A stretch of DNA of 64,000 nucleotides from Dryas octopetala. Its lineage: Eukaryota; Streptophyta; Magnoliopsida; Rosales; Rosaceae. The position numbers were made by a program, and so were the translations under genes. Under the pieces are notes generated by a model. It worked only from the letters and a program-made list of their open reading frames with translations, was not told where the DNA came from and searched no databases. The stretch's first letter is position 1. Each line of letters begins with the position of its first letter. The stretch lies in NCBI GenBank assembly GCA_963921425.1, contig OY992838.1:16058001-16122000 (forward strand). The letters are read 5' to 3'. Shown here one piece after another: positions 24,495 to 40,344 of this stretch.

Positions 24495-25010
24495 CCTTAC
24501 CTCCCAAAGGTGTGTTCGCGTTTGCAAGATTTTTCTGAGTTCATGTACTTGGTGAAATCATGTTACAACAATTAGGGTCCTCGCCCAGTAAGTAAGGAGC
24601 ATGCGTCCCAGCTTTTGCGGAGAGTAAGTTGATGAGGGTTTTCACTCAGAGACTAGACTTTGGCATATGTAACATACTATTAGGCTTGTAGTACAGTCAT
24701 TCTTAACATGAACCCTAATGAGAGAGAATTTCAAAAAGTGCAGGGTCATTCATTATTTTCATTGTATCTTGGGTCTTGACTCTCGCGTTTCAAATCAAGG
24801 GGGGCGAGACAGCGACACACATTCTAAGAATCCCTAAAATACAATACCTAGTCCCTAAGCATCATATTCTGGAGTCCCTTAGAATGAGTTAAGCCCTTTT
24901 GTTTTAGAGGAAGTACAGGTTGAATCAGAGTTAAGAATATATACAAGATTATTGAGAGGGAAATTCTTAATATTTAGGATAAAATACCAGCCCTCTAGGG
25001 TTTGAGTTTG
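24495..25010. other. Non-coding interval, nothing recognised
   Basis: About 500 bases of AT-rich sequence between the end of the host LTR and the next transposon nest. No open frame of note and no match to a family I can name. Confidence 0.5.
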
Positions 25011-25284
25011 AAACTACCCTAGAGGTGTACAGCAGGCCAGCCTGACTCGTTTAAAAGCCGCTTATTCGTGCTTTGCGTCGTGCTCGGGCCAGCCCATTTA
25101 ATAATCAGGTCGGGTCGGCCCAGCCCAGCCCATAACGGGTCATGCTGTACTCATGCTGGGCCGAGCCAGCTCGATTAATTACTTTAAGTTTCTATTATTA
25201 TTTAATAAATCAAAGACTTTATTTTTTAAATTAATCAACAATGTCAATATAAATTTTTTAAAAATAGCAATTAATAAGAAATAA

Positions 25285-26383
25285 GGCTTAATTATCGATT
25301 TACCACCCAAAACTGTAACTCATTCCCACTTTACCACCTGAAAGTTTTTTTGTCCAAGATTACCACATGTAACTTACATCCGTGTCCCATTTTACCTTGT
25401 TCCGTCAACAATTCCGTTAATGCTGACGATCTGGCCGTTAATGCTGACGTGGCGCGCTAGATGTGCGCCACGTGTCACATCTTTTTTATTTTTTTCGCAT
25501 TTTCTTATTTTCTTATTTTTATAAACTTTGAAAATTAATTAAAAATAGCTCCGAACTCAGAAAAATACACGAAAAATTCCTACGGACTCGTCTTGACTAG
25601 TACTAATTTACTATAAGGTTAAATTACCAATTTGCCCTCTAAAAATTTTCAAAAAAATTAGAAAGTCCAAATTTATTTCTAAAAAATTAAAATAAATTTT
25701 CCTCTATTAAATAAATTCTAGAATTTTCGTAAACTCTTGGACAAATTCTCAAAAATATTTTGAAAAATTACCAAAAGCTTGTTTTAGAGAATTATTTCGA
25801 GACTTTACAGAAATTCTAGAATTTTTCTAGAATTTATTTTATAGGGAATTTTATTTTTCTCTAAGACCGAGAGGTCTTTTGGGTAGCAAGTGTTCACGAG
25901 AAAGGTATTGTTAGTTTTTAGAAGACTAACGGTGCAGACCTCATATTTTTTGGAGTTCGGGAGATTATTCTATGAATTTCCAAAGAGTCTAGAGTATTTT
26001 AATTTTCTAGAAATAAATTTGAACTTTCCAAATTTTTTGAAAATTTTTAGAGGAAAAATTGGCATTTTGACCCCATAGTAAATTAGTACTAGTTAAGACA
26101 AGTCGGTAGGAATTTTCCGTGTATTTTTCTAAGTTCAGAGCTATTTTTAATTAATTTTCAAAGTTTATAAAAATAGAAAAATTAAAAAAATCAAAAAATA
26201 CAAAAAAGATGTGACACGTGGCGCACATCCAGCGCGCCACGTCAGCATTAACGGAATTGTTGACGGAACAAGGTAAAATGGGACACGGATGTAAGTTACA
26301 GGTGGTAATCTGGGACAAAAAAACTTTCAGGTGGTAAAGTGAGAATGAGTTACAATTTTGGGTGGTAAATCGATAATTAAGCC
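25285..26383. mobile_element. Foldback MITE, 1099 bp
   Basis: The left arm (GGCTTAATTATCGATTTACC) is matched in inverse at the right end, and the complementarity runs nearly to the centre near 25870. A 10-bp duplication TAAGAAATAA lies at 25275-25284 and 26384-26393. Arms of about 540 bp include a GC-rich patch (cacgtggcgcacat) embedded in AT-rich sequence. No protein. Mutator-like by TSD size. Confidence 0.88.
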
Positions 26384-26504
26384 TAAGAAATAATTTTGTA
26401 ATTGAATATATAATTGTATTTTTAGTTTTCTGGAAATATTTTTATTTATGGAACTTGGGTTTGGGTCAGCCCAACGGGATAGAAAATCTTAGCCGGGCCG
26501 GGCC

Positions 26505-27154
26505 CAATGGCGAATCTACATTAGGGGCTACATAGGCTGCAGCCCCTACAGTTTTGTTCTTTTTTTGTATTACCTATATATATTTTGATTGTTTGCCCCT
26601 GTATTTTTTTATTTTTTTTGTATTATCTATAACCCAGCCCACAACACATAAAATAACCCAAGTCCAAATCCAACTTATGTCTCCAAGCCCAAATCCTACT
26701 TATGAGGGAAAGCATTAAGCATACCCACTTTCCCTTCCCCAATCCTCGTGTTCCTTACTTCTTTCCCTATACATTTGTGTAACTGATAGACCGTCACGTA
26801 GTGTAACCAATATATATGTCGTAATATAAGTAGATGTTATTAATATTATACCCTACTAATATATAAACATACCGTCTTATAATACCCTTACACGTTAGAT
26901 TGCTTACACCACGTAGCGGTGTATCGGTTACATTGAAAAAATTCTCCAGTATACCCCATCCTCAAAACACATAAAACTCCATCTTTTTCATTTCTCAAGG
27001 CCAAGTCTCACCATCGATTAAGCTTATACAATTCTCACATTGAAAGAGAATTTTCAAATAGTATCGATAATTAGTGATTTTTCATATTAGGAAAAAAAAC
27101 CTAAGGTAAGTTCAGTTCAGCCCCCCCGATTTCAGAATCCTGGATTTGCCCCTG
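26505..27154. mobile_element. hAT-type MITE, 650 bp
   Basis: Starts CAATGGCGAATCTAC and ends GGATTTGCCCCTG, imperfect inverted ends of the cagtggcgga(t/a)cc type. The 8-bp flanks GCCGGGCC (26497-26504) and GCCGAGCC (27155-27162) match at 7 of 8. It sits in the GC-rich border of the outer element. A similar right terminus (ggattcgccctgg) is seen alone near 30600. Confidence 0.72.
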
Positions 27155-27233
27155 GCCGAGCCGACTTTAAACGAGTCATGCTCATGTTGGACTTGGGCCG
27201 GCCCGGTCCGATGTACACCTATAAACTACCCTA

Positions 27234-29398
27234 ATAGATTTTAATATCTTTAAAGATCATGTTTAAAAAATATTTTACAAATAAAGCAAACTCAACCATG
27301 AAACCGATGTTCAAAATATTTACAAACACTTAGAGTGCAAATAAACAAAAGACGAATGATAATAGCAAAAGTCCTGGGTTCTGGATCAAGAGGAAAGGAG
27401 GAGGACTTGTAGGACGCCAACCAATATATGCAACTGCCACACCCAACTCAATCAAAATCGTCATCTAAATGGTGATTTGCAAAAGAGTAGTAGTAGGAGG
27501 TAAGCATTACATATGTTCATCGCTTCTCTCAGAGGACCCTAACTAGGTTTGAAAAATAATTTGAAATACTTATAAAACAAAAAGATTTCACCATCAATAA
27601 CCCAACCGATGCTAATAATTGAAATATTTCGTGCATGCTCAAGCGGTCTTTGTAAATCGTTAAGGGTCTTAAGTTTTAGATATTACTTGATGATCAATCA
27701 CAAAATAGACAAATACACTTACCGACAAGAAAGATTAGGTACCGTAGCGAGAGTAGCCATTACACAGTATGTACCTCATAAGCTAGCCTCTCAACTGAAC
27801 AACTCGACTAGCTCATCCGTACAAACCCCTCTGGAGGTTTAGGGGATTGAAACCCTAGGTTACAAAACTCTGAAATCATCTAATCAATATCGGGCTAAAA
27901 TGTGCACTTTTAGAGACAAATTTGGGCTTCCGGATACAATACAACGAAGAAGGAACGAAATGAGGCCCAAATGGACCACTAGAAGGCAGTTCACACCATC
28001 ATCTTTTTATACATTAGCTCTTTAACTTAGCTTGCTAGACTTCGATATTTTTGTATGTTTTCTTTTGTTTTTGTGTTTTTAGGTTTTTCGAGGCAATTTG
28101 GTGAAATGGGCTAAAATGTGCACTTTTGGAGACAAATTTGGGCTTCCGGATGCAATACAACGAAGAAGAAACGAAATGAGGCCCAAATGGACCACTATAA
28201 GGCAGCTCACACGCAAGGGCCTAAGCTCTGTGCACCACAAGGCCTTGCAAGCACAAGGCAGCCCGCTAGCACATGGTTGGGACGGACGTAACAACTTTTA
28301 TTACGGGCTTCTGAGTTATTGTGTAATAATATTTATTAACTCTATACATGTCTGCATGTTGTTTGCATGTTTGGTCGTTTCACAAAACTTAATGACTTTA
28401 TACATGGTTAACAGCTCAGTCGACTGTAACTGAAGGAGAACATGTATAGTTAACTGCTTAGGGGAAAATATCCAACATATTGTGTTCATGCTTAAGGGAA
28501 CACAATATGTTGAATATTTGCCACTAGTAACTAGTAAACTTAGCTGGTAGATGATAGTACCACTAGTCACTAGTTAAATCTATCTGGTAAGTGACTGTTG
28601 CCACTAGTATATATTCAAAACTTAGCTGCTAGGCAAAACTTTAGCATAGTTAGGGTATAACTAAGGATTAAGGTGGAATCTGAGTATTAGCATGTCAATG
28701 GGCACATTTTACTTTTCATGCACTTAGGTTAGGTTCACCTCTCAACCCCCATTCTTTTACTGCTTTCAATAAATGCTAGTTAAGTGAAATAGTGCTTTGC
28801 CAATTTCATTCTTCATGGGATCAACCTCGTACTTATACGCTATCGCTACACTAAACGATTCGTATACTTGCGAGCTACAACTTGGTATTCATTTCAAATT
28901 CCAAGTAAAACAAGTTTTACAAAAAGTGGCAACAATCATACATGCACACACAGAAAAGTCCTAACAAATAGGGTGTGAGTTCCCCCTATGTGGAGTCCAA
29001 TCTTTCAACTTTTTTTTGCTTCTTCACAACACCAATAGTACTTAATCGATCTCCTTCCTTGGTAGTTGGAAATCCAAGTTCGACAATAACTTAGTTTACA
29101 AGAAGAACTGCAGCAGTTTCGGTATGACCTTCCTTTCGATCATACATTCACAGAAAGTTCTAGAAACCAGTCTACTAAGACCGTATTTTTGTACTTTCAT
29201 AAATACCTAAGGGTTTCTACTTAAATCCAATTTTACCTTAGGTTGAGGTGATTGATCAGTTATGAACCTACAACGTGACCAAGTTAGTGCATAAAAAAAT
29301 TGAGGGAGCTCTCGCCCCGTACCAATGCTTGTATGCTCATGGATTAACCTTAGTCATCACATCGTTTGGTTCCCACTAATATGGCCTCAATAGTTTAT
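27234..29398. other. Retroelement debris, no intact gene
   Basis: Contains two direct copies of about 105 bp (27892-27997 and 28108-28213, gggctaaaatgtgcactttt...), a repetitive ccactagt(a/c)actagt block at 28440-28620, and a stretch near 28800-28880 (gggatcaacctcgtacttat) resembling untranslated parts of plant Gypsy-type elements. No polyprotein domain was found. Confidence 0.5.
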
Positions 29399-29937
29399 GT
29401 AACGCCCCGAACCTCGGGCCCACTAAAACACTGAAATATCAAACCTTTTAAATTTGTTTTCTCTTTCCTTTGAGCCATACACATAAATATAAATAAATAA
29501 ATTTCTTTCATATAAAACATTTATATAGAACCTCTGTACAAAAACGTTTAAACAAAACAAAATGGGTCTCATTGCCTCGTCTTCTCCTCACTGCCTCCTC
29601 AGCCTCCTTAACCTGCAAAACATCAACCACACTGCACCATATTCATGGTACACCGGGTCATTTAAAAAAACAACCCGGTAAGCTCACTAGAGCTCGTATG
29701 AATGAAATGACGTAAATATTTATCCTTAATAAGAAATCACATGGCCTCAAAATATTTTTTGTCAATTATCACAATTTACAATCCACAAAATATTCGCAAT
29801 AAATCCAAGGCATAACTAATTAATCCTCATAAGTCCGTAATTCCTCAATCACATAATATTCCATCAATAATAATAATTACTCTAATAAATCAATTGCCTA
29901 ATCGTCAACTATTAATCTCAACCTCAAGCATAAAAAA
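29399..29937. mobile_element. Truncated copy of the long LTR (5' part)
   Basis: Begins TGTAACGCCCCGAACCTCGG and follows the unit at 19232 through ggtaagctcactagagctcg to caattgcctaatcg, where similarity stops (about 19740 in that copy). It is diverged by many small indels and has no matching right end in the window. Confidence 0.75.
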
Positions 29938-32177
29938 ACTTAGCCATGAATTTATTGTGTAAGGGTATGAAGAAAAAAAAAAGAACTGAATTTGTATCAC
30001 CTTTGAGTGTGAATAGAATTACATAAATACTTAGATTTAAATTCCACGGTTAAGCAAGACAAACAAAAATTCCAAAATCCTAGCTGTTATACTCCATTAG
30101 GTATAGTAATTAATGTACAACTCTACTACAATTGTATATTAGTCGGTTTCCTTATAATAATAGGTTAAGAAGAGGACATGAAAAAAGGTTAATTAAGGCG
30201 ATTTTAAATGAAAAAAAAAACATGTTTAGTAGTCTTTTTAAAAATAACTTTTAGAAATAAAACTAAACAATGGGGTTTTTTTTAAAAACGATAAAACATT
30301 GTTTTTATCCTTTTCTTTTTTTATTTCTCAGTCTCACCCTAGCCGTTCAATTATCATATTCGACCACAATCACTTTTTTAGACTTATTTGTTCATATATG
30401 ATTTTGTGTCTTTTGCGATGTATATAGAAGGTTAAAGCCGATCCCAATTTTTTTTTAGTATGTTACTAAAAACTAAGCCCATGATAAAAAAAAAACACAA
30501 TTATTATTATTATTATTTTTTAATTCTTATTAGTTGCATATTGCTGCTTTTCCTCGTACCGTCCAGGAGTTTTTCAGCCCACCCCAGTTTCAAATTCTGG
30601 ATTCGCCCTGGTCTTATGCTACAATCTGCTCGTTGTCTCTCTACTCGGTGATCTTGGTAAGCTTCTTTTCTCTGTTTGTGTCTCTTCCAATTTGAATTTC
30701 AAGTTAAATACATTTTGGGTTTTAAAGCTGCACAATAAATTTTGGTCATTGGGTTTTCTTCCTTTAGTTTAATGATTTTGTTTTAATTTTTTTCCTTTAG
30801 TGGTTTTTTCTGTGCGTTTTTCATAGCAGGTTTTGCTGTGCATTGAGTTTTGGCTTGCTTGATTTATTATTTTGGGCTGGTGCAGCTATATACTATTTGG
30901 AAAATCTTTATTTATTCGAAGGTTCTTTCTTTTAGCGTTCGGAGTCAGCTGACTGTTTTCATTTTTTGATATGGGTCTCTCTCTTATTCATGTAATATAC
31001 ATTTCTAGAATTTGGGCATTGTTTTTGGTTCCTCAACATTGAGTATCTGCTAATTGAATTATTTGTGTTGATTTGAGTTCCAACATATTTGAAGAAGGTG
31101 AGATATTCAATTCCTAGATAAAAATTCTTTGTTTTTTTCTTGGTCAGTATTCTGGCAGTGCAGGGTATAGGCTTGACTTGTAAGCTTCCTTCACATTAAT
31201 CTCTCAAAATTAAAGAGAACAAGTTGTGGATTCAAGCTTAGGCTATGCCCCTTTGTTTTTTTTGGCCACAGGCTATGCCCCTTAATTGCTTAGAAAGATA
31301 TCCTTTGCGGTATGTTAAGAATTGATACATCAATTTGGCTCCAGAAAGCTCTATTTATATATTTGAGGGAATAAAGCATACTACAGAGCTTTGTTTCACC
31401 ACTTGTTATTTCTTTGTTATCTACTTAGAATGACATGCACGTAGATGAATGTGTTTTGATAGGTGCCAATTTTGTATGGTTGAGTTTACTACTATGAATG
31501 TTCACTGCATCAGTAGTTACCTAGTCAGTAATTATACTTCACTAGCAGCTGGGAGTCATAACTGTATTCCTCTCAAAGAAACCTGGTTAGTAGTGTGGCA
31601 TCTTGCAGTAATCTAAATTTATTTGATGGTATGGAACAGAGAAATGTTATTCTATGGACATCCATGATTTATTCCTATGTTGAAAATGGGTGCCTAATGA
31701 GGCACTTGGTGCGATAAGGTTAATGCTTTCAATGCACAAAAGACTTTAGATTGCATGTGGTTGCAGATATGTATAACCTCTTGTGAAAAGAAAACAATAA
31801 ATGTATGATAGTTGTTGCATATATCACTGACTAGATTATAGTATACTTCCAGGTTGTCGAATATTGGGTATTGGGTTTCGGGTCTCAGGTATCGAGTATC
31901 AAGGCCCAAGACTCGGGACCCAAGTGTGAGTCTAGATCTTGGTATAAACAAGTAATTGAAAAAAAAAATATGTTTTCAAGTATATCAACCAAACAAATTT
32001 TCAAAATTTAAAAACATTTTTCAAATTTTATACCAAACAAGTTTTCAAATTTTAAAAACTTTATGTTAAAATTCAAATTCTAAAAAAGAATCCTAATTTT
32101 TTAAAATAGTTTTTGAATAGGATACCAAACAAGGCCTCAGCTTCCCAAGTCTAAAATAAGCAGAAAGAGCACGTAAG
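29938..32177. promoter_or_regulatory. RIO2 upstream region with transposon remnants
   Basis: No coding gene. An isolated hAT-like right terminus (ggattcgccctggt) lies near 30600. Immediately after it, at 30620-30655, sequence leading to a good donor (ctcggtgatcttg|gtaagc) could be a 5' UTR exon of RIO2 with a leader intron reaching towards 32150. 31850-32140 is AT-rich with repeated caaattttcaaaatttaaaa motifs. The leader-exon idea is inference from splice-site appearance only. Confidence 0.35.
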
Positions 32178-36748
<4,571 letters not shown>

Positions 36749-37219
36749 AATTTGTGAAGTCCCACCACAAAATCCAAGATGTCCACTTAATTTGGGTCAA
36801 AAATGTCCTGATGGAGGCTAGAGTTGCATACAAAATGGAGGCTGCGGGCATCGCATGAAATTCAGATTTTCAACTATTAGACTTGTACTACAGGAGAGGA
36901 AGTAGCTTGGCCTACTGTTTGCAGCATATGTATGGCAATCAATTTTATTCAAAATGAAAGAAATGTTTGATAATTGTTATACTGCTAATTTTCTCATAGT
37001 GATTATATTATAACTTGATGGCAATCATTAATTCATTATTACACTGCCAAGTTCCAACCACTGCCCTTATATCTCGGCGGAATTGCATGCCTTTCCTACT
37101 CATGATATATGTAAGGTATACTGAATAAGTAAAAATGCTCCTTGGCAGACATGGGAACATAGATGTCAAAAAAGAATATAAGCTTATTTTCTTCTATTAA
37201 GCTTAGAAAGAGACTTGAA
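36749..37219 (+). other. RIO2 3' flank / 3' UTR
   Basis: No coding sequence. AT-rich sequence after the TAG with candidate poly(A) context near 36945-36965 (tttattcaaaatgaaagaaa). No repeats until the SINE. Confidence 0.4.
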
Positions 37220-37326
37220 ATGTGAATTGGGGTTGGCTTAGTTGGCCGAGGATAAAAGCTCTTCCCTTTACACATCCGGATTTGAACCCTCTTCCCACCC
37301 CATTGTAATAAATAAAAAAATTAAAA
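37220..37326 (+). mobile_element. tRNA-derived SINE, plus strand
   Basis: Contains ggggttggcttagttggccg, a B-box-like ggatttgaaccct and an A-rich tail. A perfect 13-bp duplication AAAGAGACTTGAA lies at 37207-37219 and 37327-37339. Same family as the minus-strand copy at 3783-3877. The exact TSD shows it is a complete and fairly young insertion. Confidence 0.85.
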
Positions 37327-37823
37327 AAAGAGACTTGAATTTCTGAAATTTTATTGTTTTGATGTGTCTAGCAATGATGGATGTGTGAACATTGGGTCAA
37401 CTTATGATCTAATCATCTACTAAACTTGACTCTAAGTTATTTCTTTTTGTGAAAAGAATTAAGTTGAATGTATAAACTTTGGGATGTCGATGATATTAAT
37501 TTACAATAAAAAGTAAATAAAATGTCAAAACTACATAGAACAAATGAGCTTTTGTCTGTCTAGATAAAGTTTTAAGCCATGTACATTGCAATGCATCAAA
37601 TCACTTGACTTCATTCTATTGAATTTTACTTATTATGGTGGGTTTGAGTGAAACCGAGAGAGGCATTTCATTTTGATCCATCAAATATAGCCTTCTTGAA
37701 TGAACTTCCCATCTTCATTACAAGTAATCATATATAGGAATCTCACAGTCCAAAATCTCTAACAAAAGAATAACAAAAATTGATGCAATTGTAGAACTTC
37801 TAAATATTAATCCTGCAGCTCAC

Positions 37824-38262
37824 CTGTGTGACAATTGCGTAGAGTGGTAAGGTACTATAGCTGCAAACAAACTGAACAAATGCCCAGAGAATGGATATTG
37901 GCATAATGGCATTCACAAAATAAAAAAATAAATAAATAAACATTCAGATAATCAGATTTATGAAACACAGATATATTAATATATTCCAAAGAATACACAC
38001 ACACACACATGAACATGACCTTACCCGATAACAAGTCTTGGGATAATATAACTAATTATTCCCATTATGCAGGAATTAAATGAATATTGTACCTCAAAGA
38101 GATTGAGGCACCAAATATAATAATAAATCTACCACTTCCACCTTGATTTGCATAAATGTCCAACCAAGTCCCCTTCAATAACAATGTGTTTCTCAGCAAC
38201 CTCAGGGGCAATTGAGTAAATACATGCTCCAACGGCAACTTAGTGCCAACAGCAAGAAAAAG
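37824..38262 (-). pseudogene. MLO-family membrane protein, pseudogene fragment
   Basis: Two exons are recognisable on the minus strand. The first (from a TACAG acceptor at 38262 down to about 38155) reads LAVGTKL..LEHVFTQL, then after a one-base loss EVAEKHIVIEGDLVG. This is the conserved MLO cytoplasmic-loop segment. The second (about 37912-37824, ending at a ctgtg|gtgagc-type donor) reads ILWAFVQFVCSYSTLPLYAI then VTQ, the last MLO transmembrane region. The exons normally between and around them are absent and the first is frameshifted, so no product is expected. Intron sequence is retained, so it arose by DNA-level duplication or capture, not by retroposition. Confidence 0.8.
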
Positions 38263-38560
38263 CTGTAGGACGTACAGAAATCCACATACATATTAAATTC
38301 CCTATCCTATGCAGATTTAATCTTTAGATTTGTGGAGTGGAGACAAATGCACAATTTTATGAATTATTGGATATGAATGAAGTTTAAGATTAAACCATAC
38401 AGATAATCCGATCGGTGGTTTTATCTTTTGGTCATTATGATTTCTATTTGTAAGGTCAAATAAAGGAAAGCAAAAAAATCTTATGTTAAAGTGTAATTCA
38501 TGCTACAATGGCTATTTCTTGTCAAGCAAACATCATTTATATATATATATATATATATAT

Positions 38561-38958
38561 AAGAGTGCTCTAAAATTAACTGATTAGCAAGTTAATACGA
38601 AGCTAACCATACTTTTGGGACCACCACATAACTAATCTCATAATCCAAAAAATCAATTATTTAGTCATACTTCAAAGATCATCATTGCAAAAAATCAACT
38701 AAATCATAAATCATTTAGTCATTTAATTGAAATCAAATAAATAGACGATCAATGTTTTCGATAAAAGTATACAAATAATTGTTGTTATAATCAAATGACT
38801 AAATGACTTTCGATTTTGGAGATTTTTTACAAGGATGATCTTTGAAGTAGGGCCTAAAAAATAGACGGTTCAGATTTTGAGATTACATTGTGTGGTGGGC
38901 CCAATATGGTGATTAGCTTTATATTAACTTACTAACTAGTTAGTTTTAGAGCATTCTT
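38561..38958. mobile_element. MITE with inverted ends inserted in (TA)n, 398 bp
   Basis: The left end AAGAGTGCTCTAAAATTAACT is mirrored by the right end (reverse complement AAGAATGCTCTAAAACTAACT), with further inverted similarity inside (aaatgactaaatgac, aatagacg). Flanks are TA repeats on both sides, so a TA-type duplication is likely but cannot be measured. Confidence 0.7.
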
Positions 38959-38976
38959 GTATATATATATATATTA

Positions 38977-39346
38977 GGAAGATTCCATTGTAGGATCCTA
39001 CAAATAAACTTATTTGTAGGATACCTCATGGGGTCCTCTCCATATATTTTCAACAATTTGAATCATCTATTTTTTAAATCTCTATTCATAGATCATTTTT
39101 GCAAAAAATTAGCCAAATCAGAAATTATTTGCCTATCTAGCTTTGATCAAGCAAATAGACGAACTAAAATTTTTCGAAAAAACCGTCCATTTGTTTGATC
39201 AAAGTTACATAGGCAAATGATTTCCAATTTGGCTAATTTTTTACAATAATGATCTATAAATAGAGGTCTAAAAAATAGACTATTCGGATTATTGAAATAC
39301 TACATAGAAGTGGGGCCCATGAGATATCCTACAATGGAGACCTCCT
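38977..39346. mobile_element. Foldback MITE in (TA)n, 370 bp
   Basis: The left end GGAAGATTCCATTGTAGG pairs with the right end (reverse complement GGAGGTCTCCATTGTAGG). Inverted similarity continues through ctcatggggtcc / ggggcccatgag and the central aaatagacg region. It sits 18 bases from the previous MITE in the same TA-rich spacer. Confidence 0.72.
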
Positions 39347-40340
39347 ATATATATGTTGCGTAAAACTAGCACATACACACAGGATCCACATCTGTTAGCC
39401 TCTAATTTCTCTCGGCCACGTGTTGAGAGGGCCGTGTGTTTAGGGAAACTATGTCATTCACATGCGTTACGCGTGCCAATACGTGGCCAGAGGCCAAGCG
39501 TATATTTGTTGATGAGTTGTGTGAATCCGTTCTTCAGTCAAGAACTTGTGGTCAGGGAAGGAATGCAATCTCGGCCGTAGGTTCTACCTTGGCCGCAAGG
39601 ACTTAGGGTAATGATGGTGATGTGATTTGCGAATGTGAAAGTGCGAGTAATGGATGCAAAATCAAAGTCTAACAAATAACAGTGGAGTGTGGAAACAAAA
39701 TCAAAGCAAAGATAACCCTCGAAATATAAGAAATCACGCGAGTGTGAACAGTAAATGCATAATCTAATTAATTAACTAGAGAGAAACAAATAAAACCAAA
39801 ATTTAATGAAAATGCAGGAAAATGAAGAACAAATAAATTAAAGTGCATATTAGAATTTAAAATTACTAAGGTTGGAAATCGGCAGCTTCCAAAAAAGTAT
39901 GAACATCCTCCTTTAATTTCCTCTTTTACTGTCTTTGTAAGTTTTTTTTTGTTTGAAAGGTCGGAAAAGGCCTTCTTGAGTTTGCCTGGCTGACCGACAT
40001 GCACTATTGAATCAAAGCTATTTAGATCGCCTTCGGGACCTTCGGGAAAGCTTCCTACTTCGCCATGACTTGCAATGGAGGGTTTTAAAAAGCAGGGTTC
40101 AAAGATTGGGGCTGAAGTTTACAATCCTCAGTTCGTTACCCATCAGTTTGGGTTCGTTCAGTATTGCCTGAAACCCCTACATTTGTCCTTTAACCGCTTG
40201 AGCTCTTGGCGGTGTCTCTTCCGCCAATGCTCACAATGCTCACAATGCTTTGGCCTTGGTTTTGGTTGCTCGGCCGCTTTCGACCGAGGCTACCTCACAG
40301 TTCACATCATGGTGGGAAGAGTTTGTTAGAGAGAAGTTCA
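39347..40340. other. Repeat-like sequence of unknown family
   Basis: GC content rises at 39390-39620 and 40010-40320, with recurring cggcc words (tcggccacgt, tcggccgtag, ctcggccgct). Frames are open by chance only. Appearance suggests retroelement UTR or LTR sequence, but no termini or domains were found. Confidence 0.4.
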
Positions 40341-40344
40341 TGCA

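Larger units (their letters stand above)
25022..27222. mobile_element. Mutator-like TIR element hosting two smaller MITEs
   Basis: Outer ends are GAGGTGTACAGCAGGCC on the left and TATAGGTGTACATCGGACC as the reverse complement of the right. The sequence AAACTACCCTA occurs at 25011-25021 and again at 27223-27233, an 11-bp duplication (a 9-bp core is possible). GC-rich cggcccagcccag / gggccgggccc sequence borders both ends. It contains a foldback element at 25285-26383 and an hAT-type element at 26505-27154; without them it is about 430 bp. Non-coding. Confidence 0.78.

Noticed and set aside
28079..28433. Protein-coding frames over the duplicated 105-bp segment
   Set aside because: Both strands are open over the same repeat and no motif is recognisable; treated as retroelement debris.
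39353..40329. Small proteins at 39353-39580 and 40075-40329
   Set aside because: No conserved motif or splice context, in repeat-like sequence.
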